This document shows positions 42,925 through 52,777 of a DNA stretch of 64,000 nucleotides, piece by piece. A model generated the notes under the pieces. The model was not told where the DNA came from. It ran no database searches and was given only the letters and a program-made list of their open reading frames with translations. Origin of the DNA: Cyclobacterium jeungdonense (GTDB lineage: Bacteria > Bacteroidota > Bacteroidia > Cytophagales > Cyclobacteriaceae). Made by a program: the position numbers and the translations under genes. Where the stretch lies: assembly GCF_010994275.1 (NCBI RefSeq), contig NZ_WMCD01000002.1:496001-560000 (forward strand), read 5' to 3'. Every line of letters starts with the position of its first letter. Within the stretch, counting starts at the first letter, position 1.

Positions 42925-43270
42925 ACTTTTAAACCTGAAACGGGCATTTGCAAGTCCCGAAGCCTTTAATTCCCTCCTGCTGGCCGTAAATAACAAAACC
43001 CATCGGGAAAATATACCTATCCGGTTTCAGTGCAGGATATGGAGCCGTTCGTACCATACTGAAAACCAGGAATTATTAGCTCATTGACGGTGTCTTGTTG
43101 TTGGATGGACTCCACGCCAGTTATGTTCCCGCCCAAACCCCCATGGCAAGGGGAGGGCAAATAGACGATAAGGACCTTGCTGCCTTTAAAAAGCTGGCAG
43201 CGAAGCCAGGAGAACAGTTCGTTTTCAGCCGGAGGGAAGCAGGATGCTTAACTACCAAATCAAGAAAAAG
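42925..43270 (+). pseudogene. Remnant of an alpha/beta-hydrolase gene
   Basis: Translations in two frames give a continuous protein pattern: AFASPEAFNSLLLAVNNK, then after a shift near 43005 KIYLSGFSAGYGAVRTIL with the nucleophile elbow GFSAGYG, an in-frame TAG at about 43078, then LIDGVLLLDGLHASYVP and DLAAFKKLAA, and a broken QFVFS. This is the middle of a secreted alpha/beta hydrolase with a Ser nucleophile; the N-terminus and the catalytic His region are missing. Not functional. Confidence 0.7.
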
Positions 43271-43378
43271 GCATTTTTATCATCAAAAATAAAATCTATA
43301 CCCTACATGCAACTCGCACTTTAATTTTCCCATCCTATTGGCGATATACATAATTCATTTACTTATAAAACGCAAACA

Positions 43379-45703
43379 ATGAAATCGTCAGCAATTCACA
43401 TAGCATTTCTGCTAATCGCTCTATTCGCTATTGCAGGTTGCGAAGAGGAAGACTTTAACCCCACCAATCCACTAAATGCTGAGGCAGGTGAGCCGGCATC
43501 CGGTTTTGTGGGGCACTCGACTTTACTTGACGGCAGCCAATCAACCAATACTGCCGGAAAGCCTTTCACTTATAACTGGGAAGTAAGTTCCAAACCTACA
43601 GGTTCTGAAATCAGCATTGAAGACCCAGATGAAGTTTTGGCCAGGTTTTATGGGAGTATTCCCGGAGAGTACCAGGTCAAACTCACCATTTCTTATTTGA
43701 ATTGGCAGGATACAGATCATGTGACCGTAACCTTGAGCGATGATCCTGAACCAAGCCTTTTGGCAGTGGCAGGTGAAGACAGGATACAGGAAATCGCTGA
43801 AGCCCTGGCCCTTAACGGATCTGCTTCTATTTTGGGAGGAGAGGGTTTTCAAATCCTTTGGGAAAACGTATCCAAGCCCGAAAACAGCACAGTCACTATA
43901 CAAAACCCTACTTACCTTGAAACTACTTTTAGTCCAAATATAGCAGGTGAATATGCCTTTAAGCTTACCCTGACATCTGGGGAGCTAAAATCCCAGGATA
44001 TGGTGAAAATTACCGTTCTAGAGAGCACCTCCAACCAAGGGCCGATCATTATCAATGCTGATATCATTGAGGACCGTACCCTGACCAATGTATTTGTTTC
44101 TGATCCTGACAAATTGGATTATTTGGTCACTAATGATGTGGCAGTAAGGGGAGGAACATTGACCATCGAGCCCGGGGTACGAATTGGTTTTGAAGAGGGG
44201 ACCGGATTGGTGATCGCAGAAAATGCATCCCTAAAGGCCTATACCATGCTGACGGAGACTTTACCGATTATTTTTCAGGGTAAAGAAGCCCAAAAAGGAT
44301 ATTGGGATGGGATCAACATCCTTTCTCAAAATCCAGCTGAATATCTGGCGGGTCTGGAAGTGAGGGATGCAGGAAAGCTGGGATACGGCATGCAAGTAGG
44401 TCCCGGAGCAAAATTATTCCTTTCAAACTCCACCATTCACCTTAATGATGGAATAGGCCTTGTTTTCCAAATCAGCTCACAGATAGCGGAATTCAAGAAT
44501 AACAGGATCAAAGAAAACACCAGCGCTCCACTGCAGATCCCTGCTGGATTGATGCCCCAGGTATCTGTTGACAATCAGTTTCAGGATGGAGCCATACAGA
44601 TCATAGAAGGCAAAATCCTAAGCGGAGTAGACAATTATTGGCCAACCTTTCAGGTGGAATATGACGTGCTGGATGAATTGGTCATTTACAACGGTTCCAC
44701 TTTGGTGCTTTCAAATGGCGCTCACCTCAATATGGGCAATGATCAGGGGATCCGGGTGATTTCAGGTGGAAAACTCCGGATCCTGGGAAATGAGTTTGCT
44801 CCAGTAATCATCGAAGGAAAAACCAAAGCCAAAGGTGCCTGGAGAGGAATCTACATCAATGACTCGCAGGGGGCGGTAAGCAGTATCCTGTTTGCTACGA
44901 TTAGCCATGCAGGCGGAAATTCCTATGCAGGTCAGGATCCGGCAACCATCAAACTGGGCAATGGGGCAGGACTAAAAATGTTCAAAACCACCCTTGATGA
45001 AGGCAAAGGCCATGGATTGGAGGCTTCCGCTACCAGTCTTAATTTGGAGTTAAGTCAAAACACTATAAAGAACCACCTGAAAAACCCACTTTCTGTTTCT
45101 GCCCAGGTTGTAGAACACCTGGATTATTTCAATCGGATGGAAAACAATGGGGAAAATGAAGTACTTGTAGACGGCTTTCACGCCCTGGCGAAAGATGGAG
45201 GAGAAATTGTCTGGAAAGGATTTGAGCAGCGCATCCCATATGTAATCAAGGGATTGAGCAAAGACCTGGTCGTCCAATCAGGAATGCGACTCAAAGAGGG
45301 AGTAATTATCAAAATGCAGCCAAACTCACGCATTGACGTACAGGATGCAAACGGAAGACTGGGCTATCTAAGAATGGAAGGAATTGAAGGAAATCCAGTG
45401 ATCATCCGCGGTGTTGGTGAGGAGGCTGGTTCATGGTACGGTATTACTTATTCAACTAACCACGCACAAAATCACATCCAACATGCTGAAATCTTGCATG
45501 CTGGAAGACCGATGGCTAATAATTTCTCTGCTGCGATCACCGTGGACAATGTCCCACAAGGATCCTTGCTGATACAAAACTCAAGAATCGCTTACTCAGG
45601 GCAACACGGAATTGCAATAGCTAAGCAGTTTTCAGACTTTTTGCGCACTTCCGATTTAACTTTCGAAGGAATACCAGGCAGTGATATTTCTGCCTGGGAG
45701 TAA
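43379..45703 (+). CDS. Lipoprotein with two PKD-like domains and a parallel beta-helix
   Basis: 774 aa. Signal peptide with lipobox AIAGC (Cys21), so outer-membrane or surface lipoprotein. Residues ~30-120 and ~123-215 are two PKD/REJ-like Ig modules (each has an L-DGS/NGSAS start, W-E/N-V-SSKP and GEY..KLT). From about 225 to the end the sequence is a right-handed beta-helix of repeating GGTLTIEPGVRI, GSTLVLSNGAHL and ISGGKLRILG-type turns, as found in surface adhesins and polysaccharide-acting proteins. No catalytic motif and no type IX sorting tail. It has its own terminator. Function: probable cell-surface binding or glycan-related role. Confidence 0.78.
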   Translation: MKSSAIHIAFLLIALFAIAGCEEEDFNPTNPLNAEAGEPASGFVGHSTLLDGSQSTNTAGKPFTYNWEVSSKPTGSEISIEDPDEVLARFYGSIPGEYQVKLTISYLNWQDTDHVTVTLSDDPEPSLLAVAGEDRIQEIAEALALNGSASILGGEGFQILWENVSKPENSTVTIQNPTYLETTFSPNIAGEYAFKLTLTSGELKSQDMVKITVLESTSNQGPIIINADIIEDRTLTNVFVSDPDKLDYLVTNDVAVRGGTLTIEPGVRIGFEEGTGLVIAENASLKAYTMLTETLPIIFQGKEAQKGYWDGINILSQNPAEYLAGLEVRDAGKLGYGMQVGPGAKLFLSNSTIHLNDGIGLVFQISSQIAEFKNNRIKENTSAPLQIPAGLMPQVSVDNQFQDGAIQIIEGKILSGVDNYWPTFQVEYDVLDELVIYNGSTLVLSNGAHLNMGNDQGIRVISGGKLRILGNEFAPVIIEGKTKAKGAWRGIYINDSQGAVSSILFATISHAGGNSYAGQDPATIKLGNGAGLKMFKTTLDEGKGHGLEASATSLNLELSQNTIKNHLKNPLSVSAQVVEHLDYFNRMENNGENEVLVDGFHALAKDGGEIVWKGFEQRIPYVIKGLSKDLVVQSGMRLKEGVIIKMQPNSRIDVQDANGRLGYLRMEGIEGNPVIIRGVGEEAGSWYGITYSTNHAQNHIQHAEILHAGRPMANNFSAAITVDNVPQGSLLIQNSRIAYSGQHGIAIAKQFSDFLRTSDLTFEGIPGSDISAWE

Positions 45704-45727
45704 TTTCTTGGTTTTTTAAATTTAAGA

Positions 45728-45760
45728 ATCCCCTGCCGGTATTTGGCGGGGGATTTTTTT
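45728..45760 (+). terminator. Terminator of the beta-helix lipoprotein gene
   Basis: ATCCCCTGCC (45728-45737) / GGCGGGGGAT (45745-45754), one G-T pair, then seven T. Confidence 0.88.
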
Positions 45761-45817
45761 CATGGCACCTAAAATCCCAAATTCTCCTACAAAACCACAG
45801 AGCGGATTTAAGGAATC

Positions 45818-46040
45818 TCAATTATTCCTAGGATCAATTTGTAAGAGCCGCTGCAGATGGATACTCGCACGGCTCAGCTGTGATTTGGAAGTGTTTTGAG
45901 AAATAGAGAGTTCCTTACCAATTTCCTCATGACTCAAACCTTCAAAAACAAAAAGCTCAAAAACTTTTCGATACCCGGCCGGTAACAGCTCCATGAGGCG
46001 AACAAAATCAGTCGAGGCGAGTCAAGCCTCCACTTTCTCT
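45818..46040 (-). pseudogene. Decayed ECF sigma factor gene (3' part)
   Basis: The minus-strand frame ending at 45818 reads MELLPAGYRKVFELFVFEGLSHEEIG, then ISQNTSKSQLSRA and LLQIDPRNN, closely matching region 4 of the intact sigma factor at 47342-47932 (DGYRKVFELFVLEGLSHEEIG). An in-frame TGA precedes it near 46025 and region 2 is absent, so only the region 4 end survives. Probably a second sigma gene that has been lost. Confidence 0.78.
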
Positions 46041-46464
46041 AAATTATCCCCCATAGCCCAAAATGGTCATACAAACTCATTTCTTCCTGGCTTTTTCCCA
46101 TAGAAAGGGATCGCATTTAGGCGTTTGACAGCAGAAAAAAACAGCCGGGTGTAAACGGAGCACAAAGAAGGACAACTTTCTCAGGCGTTACTTTCATAAT
46201 GGTTTTCAATAGCAATTGTCCAAAATCATAGTGGTCCATTTTCCCTGTCGTCCGGGAGTTATTGTTATTTTCATTTGTCGTATTTTATCGGTCTACAATT
46301 TTTTTACTGACTAAGCCACAAAAACTTGGTTAAACGATCATTACTGCTTCTTAACAACGAACAAAAAAATGCACGGTATACGTTGAAAACAATTACGTAT
46401 TGTAGCCCAGGGCAATCGTCTACAGGGGAATGGATCTTTCCAGGGAAGGTATCCTGCAAATGCA
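46041..46464. other. Decayed intergenic DNA
   Basis: About 420 bases following the sigma remnant. Short protein-like bits are seen but no family is recognisable. Probably the rest of the lost sigma locus. Confidence 0.3.
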
Positions 46465-47334
46465 TTAGGTATAATCAGTTGTAGAGACACGTCTACCCTG
46501 ACCTTTCTTACCTAAAACAAGTATAGCGACGCCAGCTGCCAGCAGTGTAGCAGTCAAGGCCAAGCCAAGCCCAAATTCCCCGGTCCAATAGACAGAAGAT
46601 TCGGTAGGTAAATGAAGCCTTTCAAAAAAGGTTTGAATCACACCATTGTGGGTCGCATGAAAAATGGCTGCAGGCCAAATACTGGATGATCCGACTCGTA
46701 ACCATGTAAGCATTAGCGACCCACTGAGCACCAACAAAAAAAAGCAGACCAGCCGAAAGGCCAATGAGGTACTGGATTCCCCGTATTCTCCCGATAGGAT
46801 TCCGGGCAAGTGCCAAAACGACCATAATAATCCAGAAAAAAAAGCAGTTTTGAAAAAACCCATCCATTTTAACATTTCAGGTACCATAAAGCCTCTCCAA
46901 CCAATTTCTTCCCCGAGTGCAAAAACAGATGCGGGCACCAAATTAACAATGGTTATGAAAAAAAAAGCCAACACTATTAGCTTCCAGGTACTCTGCATCT
47001 CTATTCCCATGGTCAATTGGGCACGCTCCAGAAAGGTGGGGTTGGGAAACGAGATACTACCTACTGCCCAAAGTAGTCCATAGGCAAACAACGCATAAAT
47101 CACAGGAAGGCACCAGGCAATCCCAATCCATTTGAATTCAACTTTCCAGCCAATCTCTTTTAATGGCCGGTTCCCAAGCACACTCATGATAAAAGCTGCG
47201 AGTGCCGGTGTCCACATCAATAGAATTGAGAATAAGCTTACGGACGGAAACTGAATTTTGGAAAAAAATAAAATCAGTGTCAAGAAAGTGGTGATCAAAA
47301 CGAAACCGACCACTCGGTTTTTTGGACTTTCCAT
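46465..47334 (-). CDS. CPBP-family intramembrane metalloprotease (CAAX/Abi type)
   Basis: 289 aa from the ATG at 47334 (MESPKNR); a longer start would overlap the sigma gene. Eight or so hydrophobic helices. The family motifs are in order: EEIGWRGF (paired Glu with Arg), FWHLPGI, and HATHNG, together the EExxxR, FxxxH and HxxxN/B motifs of CPBP (Abi/Rce1-like) glutamate or metal-dependent proteases. These cleave membrane-embedded substrates and in bacteria are linked to bacteriocin self-immunity and to regulation of anti-sigma factors. It follows the ECF sigma gene by seven bases, so the two are one operon; a role in sigma signalling is an inference. Confidence 0.85.
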   Translation of the reverse strand: MESPKNRVVGFVLITTFLTLILFFSKIQFPSVSLFSILLMWTPALAAFIMSVLGNRPLKEIGWKVEFKWIGIAWCLPVIYALFAYGLLWAVGSISFPNPTFLERAQLTMGIEMQSTWKLIVLAFFFITIVNLVPASVFALGEEIGWRGFMVPEMLKWMGFFKTAFFSGLLWSFWHLPGILSGEYGESSTSLAFRLVCFFLLVLSGSLMLTWLRVGSSSIWPAAIFHATHNGVIQTFFERLHLPTESSVYWTGEFGLGLALTATLLAAGVAILVLGKKGQGRRVSTTDYT

Positions 47335-47341
47335 AAGCGTA

Positions 47342-47932
47342 TTAGTTCGGAAATGAATAAAGATGAAGCATTCGTTGTATTTGAGTTCTGGCACGGCAAA
47401 GCTGGGATTTCGAGGTCCCTTCAGAAATATGGAGCCTTTTGCCGATTTCTTCGTGACTTAGTCCCTCCAAAACAAAAAGTTCAAAAACTTTCCGATAGCC
47501 GTCTGGCAATCGCTCCATCGTTTTGACCAAATCCTCCCAGTGAAGCGAGGAATCAGGGTTGTCTTGGTTTGCCGATACATGAATTTTCTCCAAATCAGTA
47601 TTTCTTCGCAAATGGGATTCCTTTTCCAGATGCATGAGGCACTCATTGATCACGATACGCCGAATCCAGCCTTCAAAGCTTCCGTTCTGTCTAAACTGGC
47701 TAATCCGGTCAAATACCTTTAGGAAAGCAGCGAGCACTACATCCTCTGCGGCGGCCAAGTCCTTTATATATCGCATCGCTATCACCATCATTTTCGGATA
47801 AAGTCGGTCAAATAACTCCCGCTGTGTACGCGGGTTCTGGGCCAAACAGCCAATAAACAATTTCTCAATCGGAACTTGGCAAGAAGCGGGCCGAGGGGCT
47901 TGGTTAATCGATTTGGTTTTCATAACAGCCAT
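47342..47932 (-). CDS. ECF-type RNA polymerase sigma factor
   Basis: 196 aa; ATG at 47923 (MKTKSI) is an alternative start. Sigma region 2 (about 30-95) contains LFDRLYPKMMVIAMRYIKD, the DAED-like AAEDVVLAAFLKVF -10 binding segment and FEGWIRRIVINE; region 4 (about 135-190) is GYRKVFELFVLEGLSHEEIG followed by HISEGTSKSQLCRAR, a clear HTH for -35 recognition. Length is usual for ECF factors. No anti-sigma gene (FecR-type) is adjacent; instead a CPBP protease gene follows seven bases later. A decayed relative lies at 45818-46040. Confidence 0.9.
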   Translation of the reverse strand: MAVMKTKSINQAPRPASCQVPIEKLFIGCLAQNPRTQRELFDRLYPKMMVIAMRYIKDLAAAEDVVLAAFLKVFDRISQFRQNGSFEGWIRRIVINECLMHLEKESHLRRNTDLEKIHVSANQDNPDSSLHWEDLVKTMERLPDGYRKVFELFVLEGLSHEEIGKRLHISEGTSKSQLCRARTQIQRMLHLYSFPN

Positions 47933-48288
47933 TTGATTACTATTGAACCGTTGGATTCATTTGCTGAAAAGCAACATTGCTTGATGACTCGCCACGAGAC
48001 TTTTTTGGCAAAAGAGGTGGCCGGCCCATCGTGTGACGTAGTGTTTTTTTTACCTGCGTTTCTCGGGAAAAACCCGTGTGCGATGATGTGTTTGTCTGCT
48101 CAGTCCCGGGACAAATTGTAAGGGACCAAAGCAGAAGCGTGATTTTCCAAAAATTATTCATAGTCCTGATTATCAATAAGTACATGACAAAATTGATTCA
48201 AAATTCAACACCAATAAATCACATAAATGGGTGGAAAGTGGGGTTTAAAAACGCTAAAAAATCAAAAAGATGTGAGTTTTATTTGGAC
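47933..48288. other. Leader region of the sigma operon
   Basis: About 355 bases. A minus-strand frame at 47940-48161 (MNNFWKITLLLWSLTICPG...) begins like a signal peptide and ends eight bases before the sigma start, so a small secreted protein of ~73 aa is possible, but the remainder is not protein-like enough to call. Confidence 0.35.
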
Positions 48289-48323
48289 AAAAAAAACCTC
48301 CAGGTTTGCGACAAACGTGGAGG
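48289..48323 (-). terminator. Terminator of the LuxR-type regulator gene
   Basis: On the minus strand CCTCCA-C-GTTTG pairs with CAAAC-C-TGGAGG around loop TCG, followed by eight T; one C-C mismatch in an otherwise 11-bp stem. Confidence 0.8.
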
Positions 48324-48351
48324 GAAGGCAGGAGCATACGTTGCCAGTTAC

Positions 48352-48984
48352 CTAGACAATGTTATCCCGAAATGCCTTGGCGACGGCCTCACTTTTGGAA
48401 TTGACGTGTAGCTTTTCGTAGATTTTTTTGATGTGGGAGCGAACGGTGTCCATGGCGATAAACATCTCAGACGCGATCATTTTATACGAATACCCTTTGA
48501 CCAACCACTGGAGCACTTCCTTTTCCCGGTCAGTGAGGTTATAGTCATTTTCGACTGTCGGTTGCAGCTGGGAAAACATCTTCAAGACCTGGGCAGCTAC
48601 CGAGGAAGTCATCGGTGCCCCACCCGTGGAGGCCTCTTGAATGTATTCTAAGAGTTTGGCAGGCGGGGTCTTTTTCAGAATATAGCCATTGGCGCCACTT
48701 TTCAGTGCGTCGAATATATTCTGGTTATCGTCAAATACGGTCAGCATCAGGACCTTAACCTGATCATCGGATTGACGGATTATTTTCAAACCTTCCAGTC
48801 CATTGACCCCCGGCATATCGATATCCATCAGGACCACGTCCGGCCGAAAAATCTTGATCTCATGCGCCACGTTGGAGCAGTTTTTAAAAGAGGCCAACAC
48901 ACTGAATCCCTCGCTCCCATCGATCAGCATGGTGAGCCCTTCGCGTAGTTGGGGATTGTCTTCGTATATCAGGAGCTTGATCAT
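48352..48984 (-). CDS. NarL/LuxR-type response regulator
   Basis: 210 aa. Receiver domain (1-120): acidic pair near E8-D9, phospho-acceptor Asp54 in VLMDIDMPGV, Thr/Lys switch residues in LMLTVFDD and ILKKTPP. LuxR-type HTH (about 145-205): LTDREKEVLQWLVKGYSYKM, IASEMFIAMDTVRSH and KIYEKLHVNSKSEAV. The kinase gene lies 73 bases upstream on the same strand, so this is a two-gene operon and the regulator is the partner of the Reg_prop kinase. Confidence 0.92.
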   Translation of the reverse strand: MIKLLIYEDNPQLREGLTMLIDGSEGFSVLASFKNCSNVAHEIKIFRPDVVLMDIDMPGVNGLEGLKIIRQSDDQVKVLMLTVFDDNQNIFDALKSGANGYILKKTPPAKLLEYIQEASTGGAPMTSSVAAQVLKMFSQLQPTVENDYNLTDREKEVLQWLVKGYSYKMIASEMFIAMDTVRSHIKKIYEKLHVNSKSEAVAKAFRDNIV

Positions 48985-49057
48985 GGTGTCAGGAATTTAA
49001 CGAATCAAAGTTAAAACAAAGCACAAGGCCTGTCAATCACATAAAGAAGTGGTTTTT

Positions 49058-52051
49058 TCATAGGTGTACCTTGAGCTCCAATACGGTTCCATTCCCGGGA
49101 TTGGTCTTGATTTCTAAATTTCCTCCAAGATTAGCCGACCGTTTTTTCATGTTTCCAAGTCCGTTACCTTCATCCAAATTCTCAAGGTCAAAGCCTTTTC
49201 CATAATCCTCAATCCGCATGGTAAATAAATCTTTGTCCAGGCCAAAGGAAATGAAAACCCGCTCTGCTCCGGAGTACTTAGCGGCATTGTTGATCCCTTC
49301 TTTGAAAATTAAAAACAGATCCCTTCGTGCATCCATGCTTAATTTCATTCCCAGAATGCATTCATCTACTTCCATGGAAAATGCGATATCCTTACTCTCA
49401 AGCACTTGATTGGCAAATTCCCTCATGCGGGCGATGAGCTTTTCCATGGAGTCATTTTGGGGCTTGATGCTCCACACGATGTCATCCATGGATTCCATCA
49501 TGCGCTGACTGTTCTCAGAGATTTTGGAAATGTATTCGCTGGTTTTGGCGGGATCGGTTCCCAATTTGGTTTTTGCCATGGAGCTCAGGATATTTATTGT
49601 ACTGAGTGTAGACCCCATATCATCATGCAGATCTCTCGCCAATTGGCTGCGAAGTTTGACCACAGCCAAAATTCGGTTGACGTTCATTCGGTAGATCAGT
49701 ACCACGATTCCCAGGAAAAGCATTCCCAATAATGCCTTGAACCACCAGGTCTGTACCAGACTGGGCTTGATTTCAAACGAATAAACAGAGGGTTCCGAAA
49801 AAACGCCAAGTTCATTGGCGGTCTTCACTTCAAACCGATAAGCTCCCGGCGGCAAAAGGGAATAGACCGCCTGAAAATCCCCTTTGGCCTTTACCCATTC
49901 CGGGTCAGCGCCCACCAGGCGGTAGTAATACGCAAAGCGATCCTGAATTGGGAAATTCAGCAAATTGAAATCAAAGGTCAGGTTGTTTTGATGGGAAGAA
50001 AAAACCCGTTGTGGGTTTTCTACCGTCCCGTCACCCACATAGACTCCGAAAAGGCTCACACCGGTAATGACGGGTCGGGGAGGAGCGAGGTTCCGCTCAA
50101 ACTGCATCGGGTCAAATAATAGGAGGGAATTATTACTCACAAATGCTAATTCTCCACCTATCAATCTCGTCCCAGAATACCCATCGGTAGGAAGCTGGGA
50201 TAAAAAGTGATTCTTCCCAAAGGAAGAAAATGTATTGTTCAAGGCGTCAAAACGTGTCATACCGTTTGGGGTGTTGATCCATACCAAACCAGTTTCGTCA
50301 GACTCGATGTGAGAAATGACATTGCTCACCATACCATCGGAATAGGAAAAGACCTGGTTTTTCCCCGTCAACACATTGTATTTATTGAGTAGCTCATAAC
50401 CCATAAGAAAAATACTGTCATTAAGCTGATGTATTTTCCCGATTTTATTGGAGCTGAGTATCCGCTCATCCAAGTGCTGAATGATTTGTCCGTTTTCAGG
50501 GTCGAAAACATAGACACCTTCATTGAGCGTTGCCGCCCAAATTTTTTGATCGTTACTAACCAACAGTTTGGGAATAGTCCCTCCTACTTTGCGAAATAGC
50601 CTGAATCCCTCCTTCTGAATCGCTCCTCCCGAATAGTGTATAATTGCTCCGCGTTGGGTTCCAAAAAAAAGGTCACCCTTGGCATCCTGCGCTATGGTTC
50701 GGATGGTAGAGCCCTCAAACGCCTCTGGACTGAGAAAAACTGATTTTTGGGTATTTAGATCTATTATTTGAAGGTTTCCTTGCTGCAAGGCTACCCAGAC
50801 CACCTCTCGTTTTCGGTCATGAAATAAATCCCAGACTTGCCTAAACGTCACCTCGGCTGGAAGGTTTTTCCGGGTCCAATCCGAATCCTGTTCCCCTTGA
50901 GGTTTAAAGATTTTGATTCCCTTTCCCCAACTACCCAACCAGACAGAGGTATCTCCGCGATGAATGATCTCTTTGACGGATTGTAGCTCATGGTTACCTT
51001 CTTGGGTATCAAATTTCCTAAAAAAAATATTCGGGGTCTCAAGGTGTAGAAAATACAGACCTTGATCGGTCCCCAACCAAATACCCTTGGACGGATCCCA
51101 AATAGCTTTACTTATGATGTCAAATAGCATATCATTCTGCACCAACCTGGTAAATCGGTGATTTTTTCGATCAAAATCTGCCAGGGTCTGAATTCCATAT
51201 CGCCAAAGCTGTCCGTCGGGCAATTCCAATAAGCCGAAAGCCTCCTGATAATTATTGTTCCCAGGACGCAACTCCTGCATGTGGTCTTTCCAACGTCTGG
51301 TTTTAGGATCATAGGAAAGCAAAATTTCATCCACATCCCAATAATTTATCCAGAAGATTCCCTGCTGGTCTTCATACAGATTGATCACCTGCTTAATACC
51401 TGGACGTTGTAAAACCGGAAGATTTTCGGGGTTATAGGTGGGTGTAAACACCTCCCCATTTGCAGGGTCATAGACAGCTATTCCCTCTATGCAACTAAGC
51501 CAATACCTTCCTAGGCGATCCTCAAAAACCGATCTTGGTCTCCAGCCTTCGGGAAGCTTGATTGGAACGTTTTTATCGGTAATGTGCCCTTTTTCCAGAT
51601 CAACCCTGAGGATCTTGTCCTCCTTAAAAATAACGAATACCTGCCCCTTTCTGTCCATCCAAAAGGATTCTCCCCGGACATTCACCTGTGGTTTCTCAAA
51701 AGGGAATGGTGTAAACTGCTCCAATTCGGGAATGTAGACGCCATATTGTTCCCCCACTTTGAGCCACATCTTCCCGGATCGATCCTGCTGAATTTCATAG
51801 ACCGGAAGACTAGGTTGCTTGACGCCATTTATTTTTACCTCGTAGGTCATGAATTTACGTCCATCAAACCGCTGCAAACCATTAGGCGTACCTATCCAAA
51901 GAAACCGGTCGCGGTCCTGATGAATCGTCAACACCTGATTAGCGGAAAGCCCCTCGGCCAACCCAAACCGATTGATAAAAAATCGTTTGGCCTCTGCCTG
52001 AATATTCAAGCAGTTGAATAAAAGGAGAAGAATGAAAAACGATTTTTTCAT
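49058..52051 (-). CDS. Two-component Reg_prop sensor histidine kinase
   Basis: 997 aa. Signal peptide, then two seven-bladed beta-propellers formed of Reg_prop repeats (residues ~25-640; IHQDRDRFLWIGTPNGLQRF, then LVWINTPNGMTRFD and others), a Y_Y_Y Ig-like domain (about 690-770, FAYYYRLVGADPEW), one membrane helix (near 775-795, WFKALLGMLFLGIVVLIY), a HisKA_3 domain with LARDLHDDMGSTLST (His809) and a C-terminal HATPase with NNAAKYSG and GNGLGNMKKR. This is the extracellular glycan- or peptide-sensing kinase type of Bacteroidota, but here without a fused regulator; the LuxR-type gene downstream supplies that part. Confidence 0.93.
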   Translation of the reverse strand: MKKSFFILLLLFNCLNIQAEAKRFFINRFGLAEGLSANQVLTIHQDRDRFLWIGTPNGLQRFDGRKFMTYEVKINGVKQPSLPVYEIQQDRSGKMWLKVGEQYGVYIPELEQFTPFPFEKPQVNVRGESFWMDRKGQVFVIFKEDKILRVDLEKGHITDKNVPIKLPEGWRPRSVFEDRLGRYWLSCIEGIAVYDPANGEVFTPTYNPENLPVLQRPGIKQVINLYEDQQGIFWINYWDVDEILLSYDPKTRRWKDHMQELRPGNNNYQEAFGLLELPDGQLWRYGIQTLADFDRKNHRFTRLVQNDMLFDIISKAIWDPSKGIWLGTDQGLYFLHLETPNIFFRKFDTQEGNHELQSVKEIIHRGDTSVWLGSWGKGIKIFKPQGEQDSDWTRKNLPAEVTFRQVWDLFHDRKREVVWVALQQGNLQIIDLNTQKSVFLSPEAFEGSTIRTIAQDAKGDLFFGTQRGAIIHYSGGAIQKEGFRLFRKVGGTIPKLLVSNDQKIWAATLNEGVYVFDPENGQIIQHLDERILSSNKIGKIHQLNDSIFLMGYELLNKYNVLTGKNQVFSYSDGMVSNVISHIESDETGLVWINTPNGMTRFDALNNTFSSFGKNHFLSQLPTDGYSGTRLIGGELAFVSNNSLLLFDPMQFERNLAPPRPVITGVSLFGVYVGDGTVENPQRVFSSHQNNLTFDFNLLNFPIQDRFAYYYRLVGADPEWVKAKGDFQAVYSLLPPGAYRFEVKTANELGVFSEPSVYSFEIKPSLVQTWWFKALLGMLFLGIVVLIYRMNVNRILAVVKLRSQLARDLHDDMGSTLSTINILSSMAKTKLGTDPAKTSEYISKISENSQRMMESMDDIVWSIKPQNDSMEKLIARMREFANQVLESKDIAFSMEVDECILGMKLSMDARRDLFLIFKEGINNAAKYSGAERVFISFGLDKDLFTMRIEDYGKGFDLENLDEGNGLGNMKKRSANLGGNLEIKTNPGNGTVLELKVHL

Positions 52052-52165
52052 ACGGACAACTAAATATAAGTGTTTTTGGAAAAATATCGCGCTTACTTTT
52101 ACACCAAATCACATGATTATGTGGTTAATAGGAAAGCAACGCAAAATCCGATTATAGCATCTAAA
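52052..52165. other. Leader region of the Reg_prop kinase gene
   Basis: About 115 bases, AT-rich, reading towards the minus-strand kinase gene. No exact promoter consensus is visible. Confidence 0.35.
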
Positions 52166-52336
52166 AAAATCATCAAAAATTTAGAAGCGGGTATTCCTCC
52201 AGGCCACTTCGGCAGCCTGGAAGATGTGGCCTATGCCGCCCTTTATTTGGCATCGGATCGATTCGGGGATATGACCGGAATTGAATTGAATGTGGACGGA
52301 GGGATTTTGGCTGGATCGGAAGCTCGACCCGAATAA
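52166..52336 (+). pseudogene. 3' end of an SDR gene (truncated)
   Basis: The last ~57 codons read GIPPGHFGSLEDVAYAALYLASD, then TGIELNVDGGILAG, the standard C-terminus of a classical SDR (glucose/gluconate dehydrogenase type, VDGG motif). Upstream residues in the same frame do not fit the family and the cofactor and catalytic motifs are missing, so only the 3' fragment remains. Confidence 0.8.
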
Positions 52337-52777
52337 GAATTTGAAAATAAATACTAAGTAGCTTTCTCATAACAGCCGATTGTCATATTAAGGGATAGAT
52401 TTTGGGAAACATAATAGCTGTCGGTCCGAGTATCCGACGGGCGGGAGTCGGAGGCTCGATTACTCTTCGACTCTCCCGAAACTCATCTGGACAGGCTGCT
52501 CAGACTGCTCATAATCCAACTGCAAAGTCTAATTACCGTCATTTCCATTATGTAAATTCATGGAATAATTAAAATTCAGGCTGACACCGGAACACCTTTT
52601 GAGACAGCCATTTCATTTTTTCCAATTGTGGTTTCAGAGAACTAAAAGAGTTTTGATCACTCTTTTATGTGAGTTGATTTTTCAGATTTCCATGCAACCA
52701 GTCTAAGGGAAATACGATCCTTTCAAGGCCGGAAGATTCAATTTCTCTGGTCTTACTTAACCTTTATGCCTGCTACC
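52337..52777. other. Intergenic region, nothing recognised
   Basis: About 440 bases. TCCGAGTATCCGACGGGCGGGAGTCGG near 52416-52450 and the following Ser/Arg-coding stretch look like decayed repeat DNA. No gene seen. Confidence 0.4.

Noticed and set aside
47940..48161. Possible small secreted protein before the sigma gene
   Set aside because: Signal-like start only; the rest is Ser/Arg-rich without pattern. Noted in the leader entry, not called.
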